Of a stretch of 64,000 nucleotides of DNA, positions 16,865-24,957 are shown piece after piece. The position numbers were made by a program, and so were the translations under genes. The DNA is from Nemorincola sp044225795 (GTDB taxonomy: Bacteria > Bacteroidota > Bacteroidia > Chitinophagales > Chitinophagaceae): the NCBI GenBank assembly GCA_044225795.1, contig JBGAIF010000007.1, forward strand, positions 135,014-199,013. The letters are read 5' to 3'. Each line of letters opens with the position of its first letter. Positions within the stretch are counted from its first letter, which is position 1. The notes below the pieces were generated by a model. That model was not told where the DNA came from, did not search any database, and saw only the letters and a program-made list of their open reading frames with translations.

Positions 16865-17370
16865 AACGGTAAAATTTGTCATTATAAACACTTTATTTTA
16901 AGCAATGGGCATTATTGCCGGCAGTACCGGCAGAACACACGCTACTCCCTGCGGGCGTAGACGCGCATCTTCATTTATGCGTAAATATAGACAAAAAATG
17001 GTAGGGTTGTTAGTTTTTTGACCGTTTACTATGTGGGCTCTCCGGCTTGGGCAAAGTACACCGGAGTAGCCACCTTAATTACATCGCTGTTTGAGACCCA
17101 GTAATTAAGCTACTACCGGTCTAAAAACTTCATATCTCATTCATTTATTATAATAAATATATTTAACAATATAAAACACTGATTATTTTTACAATGTTAA
17201 TAATAAATCTATTATATTAATATAGTATTCTTTAATGATTATTATACAGTAACTTAGTAATTATTAAATTACATAAAGCATTATGCTGAATAACTTATGT
17301 GTTTTATTAAGGTATATTTTTTCACATTTTCTTTTCATAAAAATACTGGAAGCTCCCTATCTTTACACGC
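16865..17370. other. 506-bp divergent intergenic region, AT-rich
   Basis: The region separates the minus-strand adhesin from the plus-strand flavoprotein. It holds a TATATTTA box on the minus strand near 16985, a CCGG-flanked palindrome at 17061-17120, and about 200 bp of nearly pure A/T (17131-17345). No ORF with coding character was found. TATCTTTA at 17358-17365, one mismatch from the -7 consensus, is a candidate promoter for the flavoprotein at 17371. Confidence 0.6.
17061..17120. repeat. CCGG-flanked inverted repeat
   Basis: The arms CCGGAGTAGC...CTTAATTAC and GTAATTAAGCTACTACCGG pair with a 4-nt bulge around an 18-20 nt loop. It could be a regulatory RNA hairpin in the adhesin leader region or a protein-binding site. 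No known riboswitch core was recognised. Confidence 0.55.
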
Positions 17371-18483
17371 ATGAATAATACAGGAGATACGGATCAAATA
17401 TCAGCAATCAAACCAAAGAGCATCGAAATAATCAAAGATTCAGCGGCAAGGGCAGAAAAAGACGGCAAGTTTACAAAAGCTCAGTTCACGACTATCAATG
17501 ATAATAACTGGTTCAAACTTTTCACACCAACAACCAATGGCGGCAGCCAGTTATCAGCACCGGAGGCAATACAGATCATAGAGGCCATTGCAAAAGCGGA
17601 TGGCAGTACAGGATGGGCTACGGCAAAGTGTACACTGGCCGGCTGGGGCATTGGCTACCTGCCAGGTGAGATCGCAGCCGAGATTGCGGGAGGTAAGGCT
17701 CTGGTCACAGGTAGTGCAGATGCCGGGGGATATGCCGAAAAAACAAAGACAGGTTATACGGTAACAGGCAAATGGCTGCAGGTAAGCAATGCCGCAGACG
17801 CGACGGCATTTGTAGTACGGTGCGTTGTTGCAAAAGGTACAGAACCGGTACGTGATGCCGACAATCGCCTGCAATACGTATCAGTGGTTCTTGGTAAAGA
17901 AGAGGTAACGATACTGAATGCTGCTTCGGCCATGGGCCTTCAGGCCACAGGGGCTCACGATATAGAAGCTAAGAATATTAAGATCCCTGCAGCGAAGGCT
18001 TTCACCATTGCTCCGGACACAGCGAAAGCAAAGGCACGCATTTACGACTTTCCGTATATACAATTGGTAGAAGCTTTACTGGCTGCAGCGGTAGCAGGGA
18101 TGACTGCCAGGTTCCTTGAGTTGTATAAAGAATCGGTGAACGGCCTGAAGACACCATCAGGTGCACTGATCGCGCAGGAAAACATGGTGCAGGATGTACT
18201 GGAAAAACATACAGGCAAGATCGAAGATGCGCGCACAAAGCTTTTCTACGCAGTAGAGATGGCATGGGATGCATGCAATAATCGCCGCCCGATAAAAGAT
18301 ACTATACTATACAAGGTCAGCTCAGGTGCACAAGACCTTACCTGGAAGGCGCGTGAATGTACAGACGCACTGTTCCCGTTCTGCGGCCTGGCAGCTACTG
18401 ATAAGAACAGCGAACTGAATAGGGTTTGGCGCGATATTCATACTGCAGCGCAGGAGAGCTTGCTGGTTTTTGGCGGAATGTAA
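17371..18483 (+). CDS. Acyl-CoA dehydrogenase-like flavoprotein
   Basis: The 370-residue product has the helical N-terminal domain with FKLFTPTTNGGSQLSAPEAI, a central beta barrel (VTGKWLQVSNAADATAFVVR) and a C-terminal helical bundle. This order matches the acyl-CoA dehydrogenase fold, and the details (GSTGWATAKCTLAGWG) are closest to the flavin-dependent monooxygenase/HpaB-DszC-HsaA branch rather than fatty-acid dehydrogenases. It probably binds FMN or FAD and is cytoplasmic; the substrate is unknown. No reductase partner gene is adjacent. It is transcribed alone, 92 bp ahead of an unrelated gene. Confidence 0.78.
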   Translation: MNNTGDTDQISAIKPKSIEIIKDSAARAEKDGKFTKAQFTTINDNNWFKLFTPTTNGGSQLSAPEAIQIIEAIAKADGSTGWATAKCTLAGWGIGYLPGEIAAEIAGGKALVTGSADAGGYAEKTKTGYTVTGKWLQVSNAADATAFVVRCVVAKGTEPVRDADNRLQYVSVVLGKEEVTILNAASAMGLQATGAHDIEAKNIKIPAAKAFTIAPDTAKAKARIYDFPYIQLVEALLAAAVAGMTARFLELYKESVNGLKTPSGALIAQENMVQDVLEKHTGKIEDARTKLFYAVEMAWDACNNRRPIKDTILYKVSSGAQDLTWKARECTDALFPFCGLAATDKNSELNRVWRDIHTAAQESLLVFGGM

Positions 18484-18575
18484 CAGAAATGTTTATTTCC
18501 TGTTGATAGCTGCAAACTTATAATTTCTGGCACTGCATTTGTTGTACTAATTTTAGGAATAAAGAAGTACAACCT

Positions 18576-19286
18576 ATGACGTTGAGCGAAACATGGTTCA
18601 TGGAAGGTTACATCGACTTTGAACTGCAGAAATACCGCCTTTTGGCGTATCTTAATGAGGTAAAAAGATCATTTAAGGAAACTAAACTGTATCCGCAGCT
18701 TGCGGATATTGTTTTTCATTATAACAACCTGGTATCATTCCGAACCAACAAGAAGCTACTCAACGATCAGTTCCCGAAAAAGATGGAGCGCATTAACCTC
18801 AGTAAAATGGAGGTGGTCTACGAACACATTCTTGCCGATAGCGAACTGATGCAGGAACTGGAACACATAACTCAGTTTGCAGTAGATGAAATGAAGTTGG
18901 CAATCTCTGAAGGAGCCGGGATATACGATTTTGTTGAAAAGAAGCTGGAGATCGATCCCGTAGGAATTGTCCCTCTGTACAAGAACGAAGGCTACGTATT
19001 TCTCAGGTATGGAAACTTGCAGGAGGTGCGGATCTATGTGTACACAGTAACATTCTTTGAACATAAGGACGCAAAATACAAGGGCATTAAGATGGAGTAT
19101 ATTGACTCCCGGGTTAAGAACCTCGCCAATACTTATGAACAGATCAAGATCGACATCATTCGTTCGTTCAGGTCGCTGCCCAACCCGGCCGTTTACAAGG
19201 TAGAGTTCCCGCTGTCAGTCCCGTTCCATGAAACACTGTTGCCGGTAACGAAAAGGGTACTGATGCGCCACATTGGCGAAGCCTGA
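18576..19286 (+). CDS. Conserved-looking cytoplasmic protein, unknown function
   Basis: The 236-residue product has no signal peptide or membrane helix. It starts MTLSETWFMEGYIDFELQKY, is alpha-helical for about 120 residues, then shows a beta-rich half (YVFLRYGNLQEVRIYVYTVTFF). I recognise no catalytic motif. The codon pattern is normal for the region and the ORF is long, so the gene is real. It ends two bases before a convergent lipoprotein gene. Confidence 0.6.
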   Translation: MTLSETWFMEGYIDFELQKYRLLAYLNEVKRSFKETKLYPQLADIVFHYNNLVSFRTNKKLLNDQFPKKMERINLSKMEVVYEHILADSELMQELEHITQFAVDEMKLAISEGAGIYDFVEKKLEIDPVGIVPLYKNEGYVFLRYGNLQEVRIYVYTVTFFEHKDAKYKGIKMEYIDSRVKNLANTYEQIKIDIIRSFRSLPNPAVYKVEFPLSVPFHETLLPVTKRVLMRHIGEA

Positions 19287-19288
19287 TA

Positions 19289-19693
19289 CTATTTGACCTT
19301 GACGAAGAAGTAGGAAAATCCGTCAACAACATCTTCTGATATGACCATCGTATCAGAATAATGGGTCAGAACACTTTCTATACTTACGTTGTCTATGGTC
19401 AGAATATCGGACAGTGCACCCGAGTTGGCAGATGTTTTCTTATCCACTCTGTATGTGGTATTCGTCACATTCGAATTGTCGGTGATGACCAGCTTCTTAT
19501 CATCAATAAAATTATAGTTCAGGTGCCGGCCCGTGGAGGCAGGGGTTTCCGTGAGTCCGGCTATACCGCCTCTTGACATTACCCAGCTCCAGTTTCCTGA
19601 CCAATAGTTCGCGGAAGAACCGGTGTTGTCTTTCTTCTTGCAAGATGCGGCAGGCAGCGTCAGCACCAGTAAAAACAGTATTATGGGTCTCAT
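19289..19693 (-). CDS. Small lipoprotein
   Basis: The 134-residue product has a lipoprotein signal (MRPIILFLLVLTLPAASCKK, lipobox Cys18) and then a basic KKKDN stretch. The rest is a beta-strand-rich domain (LNYNFIDDKKLVITDNSN... SYFFVKVK) of the kind seen in many small Bacteroidota lipoproteins. No function can be assigned. It is convergent with the unknown gene at 18576, with a 2-bp gap. Confidence 0.6.
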   Translation of the reverse strand: MRPIILFLLVLTLPAASCKKKDNTGSSANYWSGNWSWVMSRGGIAGLTETPASTGRHLNYNFIDDKKLVITDNSNVTNTTYRVDKKTSANSGALSDILTIDNVSIESVLTHYSDTMVISEDVVDGFSYFFVKVK

Positions 19694-19742
19694 ACAGGAG
19701 TTTTTTGAGGTTAAGGCATTCTTTTTCCCGAAAAAAAAGATT

Positions 19743-19750
19743 TATATTTG
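19743..19750 (+). promoter_or_regulatory. -7 box for beta-barrel gene
   Basis: TATATTTG, 39 nt upstream of ATG 19790, leaving a leader of roughly 30-35 nt. Confidence 0.55.
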
Positions 19751-19789
19751 ACGAGTACTTATTTTTAATACATAATTAAAAAAACTCGT

Positions 19790-20659
19790 ATGAGCAAAGC
19801 TACACTAACTGGAATAAGTAAACAAAACTTAATGTCGTTCTTTTCCCCGAAGGTATTAGCCGTATGCACTTTACTTGGCTTGTGTGAGCATTCGTTTGCT
19901 CAGAAAGGCTTTGACGCTGGCGGAACCACAGGGTTCCAGACATCCATGCTGATGAATAAGGAAGACAAGGCAGCGGGAGCGCAACTCAAGTCGGCTATGC
20001 GCCCGGAAGTTCCTGTAGGTGCTGAGGTTGGCTATACTTTTAGTGAGCATATCGGCGTAGGGGTTGGTTTCTCCTACTCTCGCCAGGGGCAAAGCTATAC
20101 GGGTTCTTCAGTTACCACACCCGACACCAATGCTTTAAGTACCCTTTTTGCAGGCCTCGCCAAGATCAACCAGATAGATATGAGCGGCAACTATACCGCC
20201 GATATCGCATTGGGAACTTTTAAAGTACCTGTGATGTTCCGCTATACAGGCGACAGGTCTAAAAAGGTATACTTTACAGCCTACATCGGTCCACAACTCA
20301 ACTGGCTGAACTTTGTGACCTACCACGTCAACAAATTTGAGGCCCCGGTTAAGAAACTTATCGGTTCATCTACCCAGTTCTACAACACCATGACGGTAGA
20401 TGGAGTGTTAGGCATTGGTGCGGGCTTCAATATCGGCCCCAACGTGATATTAACAACCACAGCCCGCGCCGATTATGGCTTCCAGGATGTTGAGAAGAAA
20501 GATGTCATGTTTGCTTTTGAAGGCGGAGGCGCTAACAGGCTTTACTCTATGGGCCGCAGCAAGACCAACAATATGACTGCCGGCGTGCAGGTAGGTATCA
20601 GTTATATTTTCAAATGCAAAGAAAAAGAAGAACTGAAAACAACCGCAAAAAAGAAGTAA
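19790..20659 (+). CDS. PorT-like outer-membrane beta-barrel protein
   Basis: The 289-residue product has a long N-terminal segment with a signal peptide ending near HSFAQK (residue 38). Alternating strands follow (VGYTFSEHIGVGVGFSYSRQ, FKVPVMFRYTG, VYFTAYIGPQLNWLNF), ending ITVGISYIF-like GVQVGISYIFKC. This fits the PorT/OmpA-like eight-strand barrel family (outer membrane beta-barrel, Pfam PF13568). The lysine-rich tail KEKEELKTTAKKK is unusual for an outer-membrane protein, whose final residue is normally aromatic. ATG 19790 follows a promoter; a strong terminator follows. Function is unknown. Confidence 0.72.
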   Translation: MSKATLTGISKQNLMSFFSPKVLAVCTLLGLCEHSFAQKGFDAGGTTGFQTSMLMNKEDKAAGAQLKSAMRPEVPVGAEVGYTFSEHIGVGVGFSYSRQGQSYTGSSVTTPDTNALSTLFAGLAKINQIDMSGNYTADIALGTFKVPVMFRYTGDRSKKVYFTAYIGPQLNWLNFVTYHVNKFEAPVKKLIGSSTQFYNTMTVDGVLGIGAGFNIGPNVILTTTARADYGFQDVEKKDVMFAFEGGGANRLYSMGRSKTNNMTAGVQVGISYIFKCKEKEELKTTAKKK

Positions 20660-20675
20660 GAAAATATTTTTGCTG

Positions 20676-20709
20676 AATAAGCCGGAGCCATGCTCCGGCT
20701 TATTTTTTT
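20676..20709 (+). terminator. Intrinsic terminator
   Basis: A 13-bp stem (AATAAGCCGGAGC with GCTCCGGCTTATT), loop CAT, followed by seven T. It lies 16 bp after the beta-barrel stop codon and overlaps the -33 box of the next gene. Confidence 0.9.
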
Positions 20710-20738
20710 GCTGGCAGCCGTGTAAATCAATACTTTTG
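20707..20738 (+). promoter_or_regulatory. Full -33/-7 promoter for protease gene
   Basis: TTTG (20707-20710) and TACTTTTG (20731-20738) are 20 bp apart. Both match the Bacteroidota consensus. ATG follows at 20767. Confidence 0.75.
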
Positions 20739-20766
20739 TCCGAACCTTTCAAAAGCTTTTGGATCT

Positions 20767-21819
20767 ATGTTTCTCGACTTCAGGAATGAGGGTAACAGTA
20801 CAGATATGATCGGTAAGAAACATGCACTGGTCAACGAATTGACATCTCCGTTGCAGCGCATCATGTGGATCTATAATGCCGACGACCCCGACAAACGCAC
20901 TTTTGAGAATAACATTTGTGCCTTTCACATTGGCAAAGGGTATTTCCTTACCGTAGCCCACAACCTCAGGCTCCAGGCCGGCTACTACAAATCCATATCG
21001 CAGGACATTTACAGGAAAGAGTTGCACCCAATCCTCGATGGCTCTCAGACCCGTTTTCTCGATCAACACTACTTCACCGATGACTATACAGGCCGGAAGC
21101 ACCTCAATACATCCGACCCATCTATTCTGCAACAGATATCAGCCATACTGAAACAAAAACGCTTTGATACACGATGGGTAACACTTGCCGGGAAAAAGAT
21201 CTGCCGTCCGCATTTACTGCTCCAGTTTCGTAACAACAGTTTTTTCAACGACCCTTCTCTTACACATCATTTTGCCTCACATAACCTGATGTACGAAAAG
21301 GCTATTCAGAAATATAATTTCCTGGTTGAAGTGGAACTGGTAAAAGCATTCTATAGTGCAGATATTGCACTTTACAGGATCGTGAACACAGCACCGGAAC
21401 TTGTAGAAAAGATACCGGCAGCCGACCTTAATTTTGACTTTCTCGACGATTCCACAGAAAAACTATATTGCTTGCAAAGCGCCCCGAGTGGCCCAAGTGG
21501 CCGGTTGCTGAACACAGCGACCATTGAAGGCATTCTCGATCATTTTAACCTGTTCAATGATGATATTGGCGGCAACTATACATTTGAGGGTTACCGTTAT
21601 CTCGTAAAAGGTTATTTCCGTTTTGGCTCATCGGGCGCGCCATATTTCCTTTATGACAACGATAAGCAGAAATTTGTTGTAAATGCTGTACAAAGCGAGG
21701 CAAGCGGCATTCAGTTGTCAATAGGAAATAGTATGGACGGAAACTTTCAATACGTGAACGCCATCGTTTCTCCGTTGTCTATCATCAGGAACGAGTTGCA
21801 ACAGATCATCGGTTCCTGA
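20767..21819 (+). CDS. Cytosolic trypsin-like serine protease
   Basis: The 350-residue product carries a plausible chymotrypsin-fold triad. His65 is in YFLTVAHN, Asp199 in YSADIALYRI, and Ser289 in FRFGSSGAPYF (the GxSGxP oxyanion motif). Spacing and order are correct for S1-type proteases. A long insert lies between His and Asp. There is no signal peptide or lipobox, so it is probably cytoplasmic. No substrate or partner is evident. Neighbours are a beta barrel behind a terminator and a convergent Gre factor. Alternative: a dead protease homologue, but all three catalytic residues appear intact. Confidence 0.72.
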   Translation: MFLDFRNEGNSTDMIGKKHALVNELTSPLQRIMWIYNADDPDKRTFENNICAFHIGKGYFLTVAHNLRLQAGYYKSISQDIYRKELHPILDGSQTRFLDQHYFTDDYTGRKHLNTSDPSILQQISAILKQKRFDTRWVTLAGKKICRPHLLLQFRNNSFFNDPSLTHHFASHNLMYEKAIQKYNFLVEVELVKAFYSADIALYRIVNTAPELVEKIPAADLNFDFLDDSTEKLYCLQSAPSGPSGRLLNTATIEGILDHFNLFNDDIGGNYTFEGYRYLVKGYFRFGSSGAPYFLYDNDKQKFVVNAVQSEASGIQLSIGNSMDGNFQYVNAIVSPLSIIRNELQQIIGS

Positions 21820-21833
21820 TAAGGAGATACTTA

Positions 21834-22283
21834 TCACCTTACCCGCTGCACAACGATATTTTTCCCGTTGAATGTGAATGAATCTCCGGCCTTTAATCCC
21901 GACAGCTTCATTCCAATAGGAGACAATGCCGATATAAGGAAGTAGCGTTCGCCTCTTATCTCTGTAGTACCAGCGCTGACAGCTATGTAATAATTGCCCT
22001 GGTCTGTCTGCACAACAGATCCCGGCAATATCGTATCCTGCATACCTTCATGGGGAATTCTTTCCATAGTTTCCGACATTTTCAACAGTTCTGCCATCCG
22101 CGCCATATTCATATCTATATCCTGCTGCATCATCTCGCGCGCGGTCTCATATTTATCGCCGGCACTGCTCTTGGTCTCCCCTTCGGCGGCTTCCCGTATC
22201 TCTGCTATTTGCCGTTTTATTGTTGCTGTTTTCGTCGCAATATAACTTGCACAATAATGATATAGATCACTTTTAATGTCCAT
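21834..22283 (-). CDS. GreA/GreB-type transcription elongation factor-like protein
   Basis: The 149-residue product has an N-terminal helical hairpin (MDIKSDLYHYCASYIATKTA... MMQQDIDMNMARM). Its C-terminal domain carries ISALSPIGMKLSGLKAGDSF and FNGKNIVVQRVR, which match the GreA/GreB FKBP-like domain. Gre factors rescue backtracked RNA polymerase by inserting the coiled coil into the secondary channel. The coiled-coil tip acidic residues of true GreA cannot be confirmed by eye, so anti-Gre or unrelated roles remain possible. Databases often mislabel this family as 3-oxoacyl-ACP synthase. Confidence 0.7.
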   Translation of the reverse strand: MDIKSDLYHYCASYIATKTATIKRQIAEIREAAEGETKSSAGDKYETAREMMQQDIDMNMARMAELLKMSETMERIPHEGMQDTILPGSVVQTDQGNYYIAVSAGTTEIRGERYFLISALSPIGMKLSGLKAGDSFTFNGKNIVVQRVR

Positions 22284-22354
22284 GCTCTAAAATACCACTA
22301 TTTAATGAGACCGTCCGTGGCACGGTTTTTCTGGGTCATAACAAAACTTTGGTT

Positions 22355-22936
22355 ATGACAACACAACAGCATTTACATCGGTCTTTCCTGCTTGCCGCAG
22401 CAATATTGTTCGCCGCAGCACTCAGTGCACAGGAAAATAACAGCCCCTATAGAAATGATGAATATGGTCATACACTCAATATCGGCGTAGGACTCACATA
22501 TTTCCCCTACCTGTATGGCGCGGTTCCATTCATAACAGCTAATTATGAGTTCAACGTTGCCCGCAGTTTTACATTAGCTCCGTTTGCAGGATTAGCCTCC
22601 TACCGCAGCAATCGTTTCTACGATTATCTCGGCACCCACTACTACTATCATGAGACCATCCTACCCATTGGTGTTAAAGGCACCTATTACTTCGACCGGT
22701 TGCTTCATGCCGGTAAAGACTGGGATTTCTACCTGGCAGCATCCGCAGGCTTCGTGTACGACCGGGTGGTTTGGGACCATGGTTATGCCGGCGGTGTCAC
22801 CATGGGGCGTGGCGCCAGCCCTTTGTATATTGATGGCCATATCGGTGCGGAATATCACATAGGACGAAGGACAGGGCTATTCCTCGACCTGTCAACAGGC
22901 GTATCAACATTGGGTATTGCCCTGCATCGTCTTTGA
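22355..22936 (+). CDS. Small outer-membrane beta-barrel protein
   Basis: The product has 193 residues with a signal peptide ending near ALSAQ. Strands such as NIGVGLTYFPYLYGAVPF, FTLAPFAGLASYRS, LPIGVKGTYYF and AEYHIGRRTGLFLDLSTGVS alternate as in an eight-strand barrel. ATG 22355 is two codons inside the longest frame (22349) and sits behind an AAACTTTG near-promoter. Function is unknown; it is alone and followed by a terminator. Confidence 0.65.
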   Translation: MTTQQHLHRSFLLAAAILFAAALSAQENNSPYRNDEYGHTLNIGVGLTYFPYLYGAVPFITANYEFNVARSFTLAPFAGLASYRSNRFYDYLGTHYYYHETILPIGVKGTYYFDRLLHAGKDWDFYLAASAGFVYDRVVWDHGYAGGVTMGRGASPLYIDGHIGAEYHIGRRTGLFLDLSTGVSTLGIALHRL

Positions 22937-22976
22937 CAAGATTATGTAATATATCCATATCCTACTTTAGCTCTTT

Positions 22977-23008
22977 AAGTGCTGGCAACCTGTCTGTCAG
23001 CACTTTTT
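22977..23008 (+). terminator. Terminator overlapping next gene's promoter region
   Basis: Stem AAGTGCTG/CAGCACTT with a 13-nt loop and T5 run. Only 3 bp separate it from the -7 box at 23012. Confidence 0.7.
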
Positions 23009-23011
23009 GAT

Positions 23012-23019
23012 TAGTTTTG
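23012..23019 (+). promoter_or_regulatory. -7 box for phosphatase-hisS operon
   Basis: TAGTTTTG lies five bases before ATG 23025, so the mRNA is probably leaderless or nearly so. Confidence 0.6.
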
Positions 23020-23024
23020 CAGCC

Positions 23025-23507
23025 ATGCGAATACTAATGGTCTGCCTCGGCAACATTTGCCGCTCACCGATAGCGGAAGGTGTCATGAGACATAAGATAA
23101 AACAGCATGGCCTCAACTGGACGGTCGAATCTGCCGGCACAGAATCTTATCACATAGGCGAGCAGCCATACCATTTCTCGCAAAAGATATGCCAGGCACA
23201 CGGTATCGATATTTCATCTCAGCGGGCCAAGAAATTTACCGCAGATGCTTTTGAAGAATATGACAAGATATATGCTATGGCAGGTGATGTGTATAACGCA
23301 ATAGAGCGCATTGGTGGCGGAAAGGCCGATATGCACAAGGTTGACTATTTCCTGAACGAGCTGCTTACTGATTCCGTACATGGCAAGGGCCTGAAACCCG
23401 GTAGTTCAGTACCCGACCCCTACTATGGAAATGAAGATGGTTATACCATCGTTTATGAAATGATAGATAAAACATGCGATGCCATTGTGGCACGCTATAA
23501 GAAATAA
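23025..23507 (+). CDS. Low-molecular-weight protein-tyrosine phosphatase
   Basis: The 160-residue enzyme has the P-loop CX5R as C7-LGNIC-R13 followed by SPIAEGV, and the general-acid Asp131 in SVPDPYYG. It uses a phospho-cysteine mechanism to remove phosphate from tyrosine or from low-MW arsenate-like substrates. Length is normal. ATG 23025 is chosen because the P-loop must be near the N-terminus and a promoter ends at 23019; six further codons upstream are not family-like. It is in an operon with hisS (3-bp gap). The functional link to histidyl-tRNA synthetase is not understood. Confidence 0.88.
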   Translation: MRILMVCLGNICRSPIAEGVMRHKIKQHGLNWTVESAGTESYHIGEQPYHFSQKICQAHGIDISSQRAKKFTADAFEEYDKIYAMAGDVYNAIERIGGGKADMHKVDYFLNELLTDSVHGKGLKPGSSVPDPYYGNEDGYTIVYEMIDKTCDAIVARYKK

Positions 23508-23510
23508 AGT

Positions 23511-24905
23511 ATGTCTAAACCATCAATACCCCAAGGCACACGCGACTTCTCCCCGGAGGAGGTTCGCAAACGCCAGTATATATTCAACACGCTCCGCAAT
23601 ATCTTCGAGCTCTATGGCTTTCAACCCCTGGAGACGCCTGCCATGGAAAACCTCGTAACGCTTACGGGGAAGTATGGCGAAGAAGGAGACCGCCTGATAT
23701 TCAAGATACTGAATAACGGACTGCACGAAAAGAAGGACGCTGAAAAAGAGAAGTTGAATGTGGAATGGAACAACGTGATCAGCCGCCCCTACTCCACTCC
23801 TGTGGTCACCGAGCGTGCGCTCAGGTACGACCTTACCATACCTTTTGCCCGATATGTGGTGATGCACCAGAACGATCTTGCCTTGCCTTTCCGCCGTTAC
23901 CAGATGCAGCCCGTTTGGCGTGCCGACCGCCCGCAAAAGGGCCGCTACCGCGAATTCTGGCAATGCGATGCCGATGTGGTAGGCAGCACTTCACTCATCA
24001 ATGAGGCTGAGCTGTTGTGTATCTACCAATCTGCATTCCATCAGCTACAGATACCGGTCTCTATAAAGATCAATAGCCGCAAGCTCTTGGCAGCACTTGC
24101 GGAGCTATGTGGTATGCCGGAAAAAATGACCGACATCACCGTGGCCATGGATAAACTGGATAAGATAGGCTGGGTTGGTGTTGCCAACGAACTGAAGGAA
24201 AGAGGTATCAGCGACGATGGTGTATGGCAGATAGAGCGTATGATCAATGTCTCCGGCAATAATGACGGGAAACTGGCCGCTTTCGCGGAGATCATGCAGC
24301 ACAGTGCTGTTGGCATGGATGGCATCAACGAACTGAGCAAGACCCTGGCTTACAACAAAAGCCTCGACAATAATGCAACAGGCAATATACAGGTAGATAT
24401 CAGCCTTGCCCGCGGGCTCAACTACTATACAGGGGTCATTGTAGAAGTGGTCTGCGCGCACCCCGGTGTGAAAATGGGCAGTATTGGTGGCGGTGGCCGC
24501 TACGACGATCTTACCGGCCTGTTTGGCCTTAAAGGCTTATCCGGCGTGGGTGTGTCTTTTGGCATTGACCGCATATATGACGTGATCGAAGAATTGAACC
24601 TCTTCCCGGCTCAACTGGCCACCGGATCGGCTGTAATGATCGTCAACTTTGGTGGCGACAACGAAACTTACGCATTACAGGTATTGCAGCAACTACGTGC
24701 TGCAGGCATAGCCACAGAGATCTATCCCGATGCCGCTAAGTTTGATAAACAGATGAAGTATGCCAACAAGCGCGGCTTCAGTTATGTCCTGCTTCCCGGT
24801 GATGAAGAGCGACAGAAAGGTATGGTCAGCCTCAAGAATTTTTCCACAGGCGAACAGAAAATGTGCTCCGTGGGTGATTGTATCGTCTCCATTCAGAATA
24901 AGTAA
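23511..24905 (+). CDS. hisS: Histidyl-tRNA synthetase
   Basis: The 464-residue class II synthetase attaches His to tRNA-His. Motif 2 is visible as FRRYQMQPVWRADRPQKG, the HisA motif as ARGLNYYTGVIVE, and motif 3 as GVGVSFGIDRIYD. The N-terminus MSKPSIPQGTRDFSPEEV is typical of HisS. The C-terminal anticodon-binding domain (AVMIVNFGGDNETYALQVLQ) is intact. The start follows the phosphatase stop by 3 bp, so translation may be coupled. A strong bidirectional terminator follows. Confidence 0.96.
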   Translation: MSKPSIPQGTRDFSPEEVRKRQYIFNTLRNIFELYGFQPLETPAMENLVTLTGKYGEEGDRLIFKILNNGLHEKKDAEKEKLNVEWNNVISRPYSTPVVTERALRYDLTIPFARYVVMHQNDLALPFRRYQMQPVWRADRPQKGRYREFWQCDADVVGSTSLINEAELLCIYQSAFHQLQIPVSIKINSRKLLAALAELCGMPEKMTDITVAMDKLDKIGWVGVANELKERGISDDGVWQIERMINVSGNNDGKLAAFAEIMQHSAVGMDGINELSKTLAYNKSLDNNATGNIQVDISLARGLNYYTGVIVEVVCAHPGVKMGSIGGGGRYDDLTGLFGLKGLSGVGVSFGIDRIYDVIEELNLFPAQLATGSAVMIVNFGGDNETYALQVLQQLRAAGIATEIYPDAAKFDKQMKYANKRGFSYVLLPGDEERQKGMVSLKNFSTGEQKMCSVGDCIVSIQNK

Positions 24906-24907
24906 CT

Positions 24908-24936
24908 AAAGAGCCCCGGATACCCCGGGGCTCTTT
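24908..24936. terminator. Bidirectional terminator between convergent genes
   Basis: A 12-bp stem AAAGAGCCCCGG/CCGGGGCTCTTT with a 5-nt loop lies between hisS and the convergent BNR gene. Each arm ends in A/T-rich sequence. Confidence 0.85.
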
Positions 24937-24957
24937 ATATCATCAAAGATACTGCTG

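Noticed and set aside
17131..17345. A/T-rich stretch as a replication origin
   Set aside because: No DnaA-box cluster (TTATCCACA-like) and no dnaA/dnaN genes nearby.
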